Shown one piece after another: positions 26,804 to 32,069 of a stretch of DNA of 32,069 bases. The stretch's first letter is position 1; each line of letters begins with the position of its first letter. Below the pieces are notes generated by a model. That model was not told the DNA's origin. It did not search any database and saw only the letters and a list, made by a program, of their open reading frames with translations. The position numbers and the translations under genes were made by a program. This stretch comes from Azoarcus sp. (GTDB lineage Bacteria > Pseudomonadota > Gammaproteobacteria > Burkholderiales > Rhodocyclaceae): NCBI GenBank assembly GCA_031265765.1, contig JAISCE010000007.1:1-32069 (forward strand). Reading direction: 5' to 3'.

Positions 26804-29800
26804 ATGGAATCCCCCGCGACGAATCCCCCGCAGTCTGGGCGAATCCGCTTGTTGTTGCGCCTGCGGCGTTTCGTCCGTCCGGCGATCTGGATCGCGTCCG
26901 CATTGGCCTTGTATGCCGGACTGGGCTTCATCATCGTGCCGTTGTTGCTGAAATACTATGCGCCGCAAGCCTTGGGCGGGTTGCTCGGACGCGAGGTGTC
27001 GGCGGAAATGGCGGGGTTCAACCCGTTTGCATTGTCGGCGGAGTTCCGCGGCGTGAAAATCATGCAGGCCGGGGAAGGCGGCGCCGCCGCCGCCGCGCCC
27101 GCCGTGGAACTGGATCGGTTCGCAGTCAACTTTGAAATATCGTCGCTCTGGCGCGGCGGGCCGGTTGTGCGGGAACTGGCGCTTGAAGGCCCGCGCATCA
27201 GGCTCGTCCGGCTCGATGCCGGGCATTACGACTGTTCCGACATGCTGGAGCGTCTCGCCGGCGCTCCAGCGGAAAACAATAGCGAGCCGCCGCGCTTTTC
27301 GGTGGCCAATATTCATGTCGATAACGGCGTGGTCGAACTGGATGACCGGGTGACCGGCGCGAAGCATCGCCTTTCCGAACTGAAACTGGGCTTGCCCTTC
27401 ATTTCCAATTTGCCGGTCGAAGTCGATGTCTTTGTCGATCCGGATTTGTCGGCGAATCTCGATGGTCATCCCCTGGCGGCGGAAGGGCATCTGAAACCGT
27501 TTTCTCTCCGCGGGAAAAACGGGTTCAGTTTGTCGCTCAAGGATTTTGAACTGCCGCCGTGGCTGGTTTATTTGCCTTTGGAGCCGTCCTTCAAATTGCC
27601 TTCGGGCGTGCTCGGCCTTGATTTGCGCGTGGAGTTCGAGCGGGGCAAGGAGGGGGAGAAGCCGAAGATCGTTTTCCAGGGCAAGGCGCAGGTCGGCCAT
27701 TTGGTCGTTCAGGATCGTGCCGGCAGACAAGTATTGGCGGTGGATGAACTGGAGGTCGAGTTGGGGGATGTCCAGCCTTTGCAGGAGAAATACTATCTCA
27801 GCAGATTGCGCTTGCAGCAGCCTGCGCTCGATCTCGTCCGCCTGGCCGATGGCGATCTCAATGTAATGCGCCTGCTGCCCGCGAGCATGCAAAAAGCCGC
27901 GGCATCCGAAAAGGAAATGCCGGAACGCGACACCGCGAAGCAGACGGGCGGCAAGCCGCTCGATCTTTTGCTTTCTTCGGTGCGCGTGCGCGATGGCTTG
28001 ATTCGTTATAGCGACAATGCGGTAGCGGGGGGGTTCAGCACCCGGATCGAGGCGATCAATCTCGATATGCGCGATGTTGCCACCAACAGCGACATACCCG
28101 CCGTGATTCGCCTCGATTATGCAAGCGCCTCGGGGGAAAAATTCAGCCACCAGGATCGCCTGCGCCTGAAATCGCCCTTCGCATATGACGGCAATCTGGT
28201 GGTGGAAGGCTTCCAGCCCGGTCTTTACGGGCGCTATTACGCCGATGCGTTGTCCGGCGGTGAAATTCGCCGTGGCCGTGTCGATGGCGCGTTTCGCGTC
28301 CGGATAAAGGCGGCGCAAGAGGCAGAGGACGGACCCCATGTCGAGGTCGGCGTCGACAAACTCGCTTTGTCGGATTTTGTGTTCGCATTGGCCGGGCGCA
28401 AGAGCGAATTGCTGAAATTCGGGCATCTCGCCTTGTCCGATATGGAGATTCTGCCCGCGGCGCGCGAAATACGAGTGGGCGGGGCGAATGCGCAAAAAAT
28501 GACGCTGGCCGTGATGCGGCTGCGCAATGGCGAATACGATTTCATGTCTTTGATGAGAAAACCGCCGCATGCCGCCCCGGAACCGCCCTGGACCTTCCGC
28601 TTGAGCAATGCTTCTGTCGCGGGCGGCTCGTTGCGCTTCGAGGACCGCGCCGCCGCCGAACCGGCCGTGCTGACCGCCGACGGCATCGAATTGCAGTTGC
28701 GCGATTTTTCGACGGCGAAAGGGGCCAAAGGCGCGGATGTCGCTTTGCAGGGCCGCATCGGCAAGGAAGGCCGTCTCGCGGTGAAAGGGACGGTGGTTCC
28801 CGAACCCTTGCGTGCCGAGTTGAATATCGATTTGCAAGGCTTCACGCTTTCGGCAATGCAGCCCTACATCGCGCAGCAGGCCCGTATCGGCATCCGGGAC
28901 GGCAGGCTTTCGGCCAAGGGTTGGCTGAAACTGCGCGAGCGGCGCGGCGGGCTGGCCGGTTCCCTGGGCGGCAACGTCGCGGTCAACGGTTTCGACTCCG
29001 TCGACCGCCGCGACAATACGGATTTCGTGCGCTGGCGCGAAGTCGCCGTCAGGCAGGCCAAGGTCGATCTGGCGCCTTTCGCGCTTGCCATCGGCGAAGT
29101 CGCCATCGACGGCTTGCAGTCCCGGTTGATCCTCGATGGAGAAGGACGGCTCAATCTGCGCGAGATTCAGCGTCCGTCCGATGAGCCGGCGCAGACCGCC
29201 GAGGAAACCTGGGGCAAAAGCGCCGCGGCGGGCGGCGATACTGGCGCAAGCGCGGACGCCGGGGCGACCGCGCCGCCATCCTGGCCGCCGGTCAGCGTGA
29301 AACGCATCAGCATCGGAAACAGCAACATCGCTTTCAGCGACCGCTATATCCGTCCGAACTACAACGCCTTCCTGGGCAATCTTTCCGGTGAGCTGACCGG
29401 TCTGTCTTCGGATCGAGGCACGCTGGCGAAACTCGATTTGCAAGGCCGGGCGGGCCGCAGCGCGCCGCTGGCGATCAAGGGCGCGTTCAATCCCTTCCGG
29501 CAGGATCGCCACCTCGACATCGCGGCGGAGGTCAAGGATTTCGAGCTGCCCGCGCTCTCGGGTTATTCCGGGCGCTACGTTGGCTACGGCATCAGCCGGG
29601 GCAAGCTTTCGGCCACGCTCAATTACCGCATCGAGAACCGCAAACTTTCGGCGGAAAACCATGTTTTCCTCGATCAACTCACGTTCGGCGATGCCGTCGA
29701 AAGCCCGGATGCCACCCACCTGCCGGTGCGGCTGGCGGTGGCGCTGCTCAAGAATGCGCGCGGCGAGATTGATTTCGATCTGCCGGTGAGCGGCACGCTC

Positions 29801-30454
29801 GACGATCCGGAATTCAGCGTTTTCGGCCTGGTGCTGCGAGCCATCGCCGGGCTCATCGGCAAGGCGATTACCGCGCCTTTTGCCTTGCTCGGGCGGGAAG
29901 AACTCTCGCGGGTGGATTTCGATCCCGGCAGTTACCGAATTGGCGCGGAGCAGGAAAAAGTCCTGCGCGATCTTGCCGGGGCGCTGGAAGACCGCCCCTC
30001 GCTGAAGCTCGATATCACGGGCTTTGCCAACGTCGGGCGCGATACCGAAGGTGTTCGCCGCGAGAAACTGCGCAACATGGTCAAGGCCGAAAAGCGCCAG
30101 TCGATGGACGGCGGCAAGAATGTCCGCCTGAGCGCCATCGAACTCTCCGGCGAGGAATACGATACCTTGCTCGGCGAGGTGTATGACAAGGCCAAGATCA
30201 GGAAGCCGCGCAATTTCATCGGTCTGGCCAGGACGCTGCCGCCCGCGGAGATGGAGAAACTGCTGTTGGAGAGCATCGCCGTGGACGAGGAGGATGTCGC
30301 CGCGCTCGCTCGCCGCCGCGAATCCGCCGTGCAGGGTTGGCTGGTCGGGGAGGGCAAGGTCGCTCCCGAGCGCATTTTCCAGCGAACGCCCACCGGCAGC
30401 GAGATTGCGGAAAGCGCGGGAGAGGGGAAGGGCGTGCGTCTTTCCCTGCGCTGA
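26804..30454 (+). CDS. DUF748 (AsmA-like) large envelope protein
   Basis: This is a 1216-residue protein anchored by one N-terminal membrane helix (about residues 26-48, RPAIWIASALALYAGLGFII). A very long repetitive beta-rich periplasmic region of DUF748/AsmA type follows, with recurring units such as PRFSVANIHVDNGVVELDDR and PWTFRLSNASVAGGSLRFED. Around residues 1036-1090, VDFDPGSYRIGAEQEKVLRD and PSLKLDITGFANVGRDTEG resemble a degenerate OmpA-like domain. AsmA-type proteins are proposed to bridge the envelope and carry phospholipids. ATG 26804-26806 has AAGGAG 12 bases upstream. A 1435-codon open frame on the opposite strand is treated as a shadow. Confidence 0.93.
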   Translation: MESPATNPPQSGRIRLLLRLRRFVRPAIWIASALALYAGLGFIIVPLLLKYYAPQALGGLLGREVSAEMAGFNPFALSAEFRGVKIMQAGEGGAAAAAPAVELDRFAVNFEISSLWRGGPVVRELALEGPRIRLVRLDAGHYDCSDMLERLAGAPAENNSEPPRFSVANIHVDNGVVELDDRVTGAKHRLSELKLGLPFISNLPVEVDVFVDPDLSANLDGHPLAAEGHLKPFSLRGKNGFSLSLKDFELPPWLVYLPLEPSFKLPSGVLGLDLRVEFERGKEGEKPKIVFQGKAQVGHLVVQDRAGRQVLAVDELEVELGDVQPLQEKYYLSRLRLQQPALDLVRLADGDLNVMRLLPASMQKAAASEKEMPERDTAKQTGGKPLDLLLSSVRVRDGLIRYSDNAVAGGFSTRIEAINLDMRDVATNSDIPAVIRLDYASASGEKFSHQDRLRLKSPFAYDGNLVVEGFQPGLYGRYYADALSGGEIRRGRVDGAFRVRIKAAQEAEDGPHVEVGVDKLALSDFVFALAGRKSELLKFGHLALSDMEILPAAREIRVGGANAQKMTLAVMRLRNGEYDFMSLMRKPPHAAPEPPWTFRLSNASVAGGSLRFEDRAAAEPAVLTADGIELQLRDFSTAKGAKGADVALQGRIGKEGRLAVKGTVVPEPLRAELNIDLQGFTLSAMQPYIAQQARIGIRDGRLSAKGWLKLRERRGGLAGSLGGNVAVNGFDSVDRRDNTDFVRWREVAVRQAKVDLAPFALAIGEVAIDGLQSRLILDGEGRLNLREIQRPSDEPAQTAEETWGKSAAAGGDTGASADAGATAPPSWPPVSVKRISIGNSNIAFSDRYIRPNYNAFLGNLSGELTGLSSDRGTLAKLDLQGRAGRSAPLAIKGAFNPFRQDRHLDIAAEVKDFELPALSGYSGRYVGYGISRGKLSATLNYRIENRKLSAENHVFLDQLTFGDAVESPDATHLPVRLAVALLKNARGEIDFDLPVSGTLDDPEFSVFGLVLRAIAGLIGKAITAPFALLGREELSRVDFDPGSYRIGAEQEKVLRDLAGALEDRPSLKLDITGFANVGRDTEGVRREKLRNMVKAEKRQSMDGGKNVRLSAIELSGEEYDTLLGEVYDKAKIRKPRNFIGLARTLPPAEMEKLLLESIAVDEEDVAALARRRESAVQGWLVGEGKVAPERIFQRTPTGSEIAESAGEGKGVRLSLR

Positions 30455-30931
<477 letters not shown>

Positions 30932-30948
30932 GTAATGATTCCAGCATC

Positions 30949-31425
30949 ATGCATATCCAGATCGATATCGCCTGCCAGACACTCGCGCTCTTTGCCGTCG
31001 ATGGCGCATGCTTGCGCCGTTATACGGTATCCACCGCCGTCAGGGGCGCAGGCGAGCGCGCAGGCAGCGAATGCACGCCGCGAGGCCGCCATCGCATCCG
31101 GGCGAAGATCGGGGCTGGCATGCCGTTGGGCACGGTTTTTCGCGGACGGCGTCCGACCGGCGAAATCTGGACGCCGCAACTCGCGGCAGCCGAACCCGGA
31201 CGCGACTGGATACTGTCGCGCATCCTGTGGTTATGCGGCGAAGAACCTGGCCGCAATCGCGGCGGCAATGTCGATACCATGCGGCGTTACATCTACATCC
31301 ATGGCGTCGGCGACGATCTGCCCATGGGCGCGCCGCATTCGCACGGCTGCATCAATATGCGAAACCGCGACGTGATCGAGCTTTTCGATCTGGTCGATGC
31401 GGGAACGCCGGTCGATATTGCATGA
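30949..31425 (+). CDS. L,D-transpeptidase (YkuD) domain protein without signal peptide
   Basis: This 158-residue protein consists almost only of a YkuD domain. His118 in RYIYIHGVGDD and Cys134 in PHSHGCINMRNRDVIELFDL form the catalytic signature. YkuD enzymes make 3-3 cross-links in peptidoglycan or attach lipoproteins to it. ATG 30949-30951 (MHIQIDIACQTLALF) matches the usual domain start. GTG 30928-30930 overlapping the tadA stop is an alternative. With either start no signal peptide or membrane helix is visible, which is odd for a periplasmic enzyme. It lies just downstream of tadA. Confidence 0.88.
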   Translation: MHIQIDIACQTLALFAVDGACLRRYTVSTAVRGAGERAGSECTPRGRHRIRAKIGAGMPLGTVFRGRRPTGEIWTPQLAAAEPGRDWILSRILWLCGEEPGRNRGGNVDTMRRYIYIHGVGDDLPMGAPHSHGCINMRNRDVIELFDLVDAGTPVDIA

Positions 31426-31467
31426 CCGTCGCAAGACGGGACGCAAGCTCGCGGGCAACCGGAACCG

Positions 31468-31824
31468 TCAGGTTTTGGGATCGGCCTCCAGCCATTGCCG
31501 GGCGTCTTCCTCGTTGTCGAAAACCTGTATGTCCGCATCGACGAAGAATTGGGATACCCATGCGCTCCATGTAACCCATTGATCGTCCGTCAGGATGGCG
31601 ATGCGGCGGAAGTCGTGGGCATGCTGGCGGGAGTGGCGGATTTCTTCCACGGCGAGGTCTATAGTGAAGCCGGCCATTTCCCGCAGGTCGAACAGCAGAT
31701 CGACGGGACCGTCGAACTTGATTTTGTAGTCGGCCAATTCTTCAAACTCGCGGTAGTCGGCAAGGGTGAATTCGCCGAAGACAGCGACGGCAATCAGGCT
31801 GCCGGTGTGGTCGGTGCTGATCAT
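31468..31824 (-). CDS. STAS/SpoIIAA-like protein
   Basis: This is a 118-residue soluble protein of the SpoIIAA-like (STAS/SEC14) type. The pattern GSLIAVAVFGEFTLADYREF, PVDLLFDLREMAGFT and IAILTDDQWVTWSAWVSQFF, ending in DNEEDARQWLEA, matches that family of unknown function. ATG 31822-31824 has GGA eight bases upstream and a good promoter beyond. It converges on the L,D-transpeptidase gene with 42 bases between stops. Confidence 0.88.
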   Translation of the reverse strand: MISTDHTGSLIAVAVFGEFTLADYREFEELADYKIKFDGPVDLLFDLREMAGFTIDLAVEEIRHSRQHAHDFRRIAILTDDQWVTWSAWVSQFFVDADIQVFDNEEDARQWLEADPKT

Positions 31825-31858
31825 GGATATTTTCCGTGTTGTCGTGAATATGGCCGTT

Positions 31859-31886
31859 ACTATACCTTGGCTGGGAGCTTAGTGAA
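31859..31886 (-). promoter_or_regulatory. Candidate sigma-70 promoter of the STAS gene
   Basis: On the minus strand TTCACT (31886 down to 31881) and TATAGT (31864 down to 31859) are 16 bases apart, 34 bases before the ATG. Confidence 0.55.
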
Positions 31887-31943
31887 TCGCCCCTGTCGCA
31901 CGCTGGTAATTGTTGTATTGCCGGGCTGGACACGGCAACAAGA

Positions 31944-32069
31944 TCAACCGCCCAAACTCTCCACCGCAAACCCCACCACATTCCGCTCCTTCTTGCTGAA
32001 CTCCACCCCGATCAAGTGGATGGGCTGGCGGAGCGAGCGGTATTTATCGGCATACCCTTTCTCCTTGAT
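31944..32069 (-). CDS. C-terminus of an AAA-ATPase / PD-(D/E)XK nuclease-family protein
   Basis: The last 41 codons of a gene that enters from the right edge are visible. The tail KGYADKYRSLRQPIHLIGVE followed by FSKKERNVVGFAVE is the typical end of the AAA-ATPase-like family with a C-terminal PD-(D/E)XK nuclease domain (DUF1703 type). This family is often multicopy and accessory in bacterial genomes. The stop is TGA at 31944-31946. The ATPase domain and the nuclease catalytic residues lie outside the window. Confidence 0.8.
   Translation of the reverse strand: MKEKGYADKYRSLRQPIHLIGVEFSKKERNVVGFAVESLGG

Overview
The window is GC-rich, dense bacterial chromosome. Gene content and order point to a betaproteobacterium, most likely of the Rhodocyclales type: a divergent nadB / rpoE-rseA-rseB-rseC pair leading into lepA-lepB-DUF4845-rnc-era-recO-pdxJ-acpS, then aroQ-accB-accC-prmA-DUF3426, mpl, diaA with a BON lipoprotein, and hupB. 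The taxonomic placement is inferred from synteny and protein similarity that I recognise, not from a search.

Region 1 (1-9.3 kb, minus strand) is one long envelope-stress, translation and RNA-processing cluster. RpoE and its membrane regulators RseA, RseB and RseC come first, followed by a small thioredoxin-fold protein, the elongation factor LepA, signal peptidase I, a small membrane protein, RNase III, the GTPase Era, the repair protein RecO, PdxJ and the start of AcpS. Most junctions are overlaps of ATGA, GTGA or TTGA type, so translational coupling is likely. nadB diverges from rpoE.

Region 2 (11-17.3 kb, minus strand) holds fatty-acid biotin carboxylase genes (accB, accC) with aroQ upstream and prmA and a zinc-ribbon/DUF3426 membrane protein downstream. 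A 300-bp gap before it carries three 12-bp repeats spaced exactly 22 bp apart. Region 3 (17.3-20.7 kb) has mpl (peptidoglycan recycling), a BON-domain lipoprotein, diaA and hupB. The diaA-hupB gap contains two diverged copies of a structured repeat, one end of which resembles a type I-C CRISPR repeat.

Region 4 (20.9-23.2 kb, minus strand) is a molybdopterin operon, moaA-moaC-moaD-moaE. Region 5 (23.5-26.3 kb, minus strand) is a compact module: a GbsR/MarR-type regulator, a strong terminator, a 28-bp palindrome, and a coupled operon of a DCC (DUF393) protein, an SDR-DoxX fusion and a DUF2269 membrane protein. Region 6 (26.4-31.4 kb, plus strand) has slyX, a very large DUF748 (AsmA-like) envelope protein, tadA and an L,D-transpeptidase-domain protein. 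The right edge has a STAS/SpoIIAA-like protein and the C-terminus of an AAA-ATPase/PD-(D/E)XK-type accessory protein.

Most of the window is conserved core genome. The items worth a second look are the duplicated CRISPR-repeat-like leader of diaA, the 22-bp-phased repeats after nadB, and the palindrome-controlled DCC/SDR-DoxX/DUF2269 module. No tRNA, rRNA, intact insertion sequence or CRISPR array was seen.
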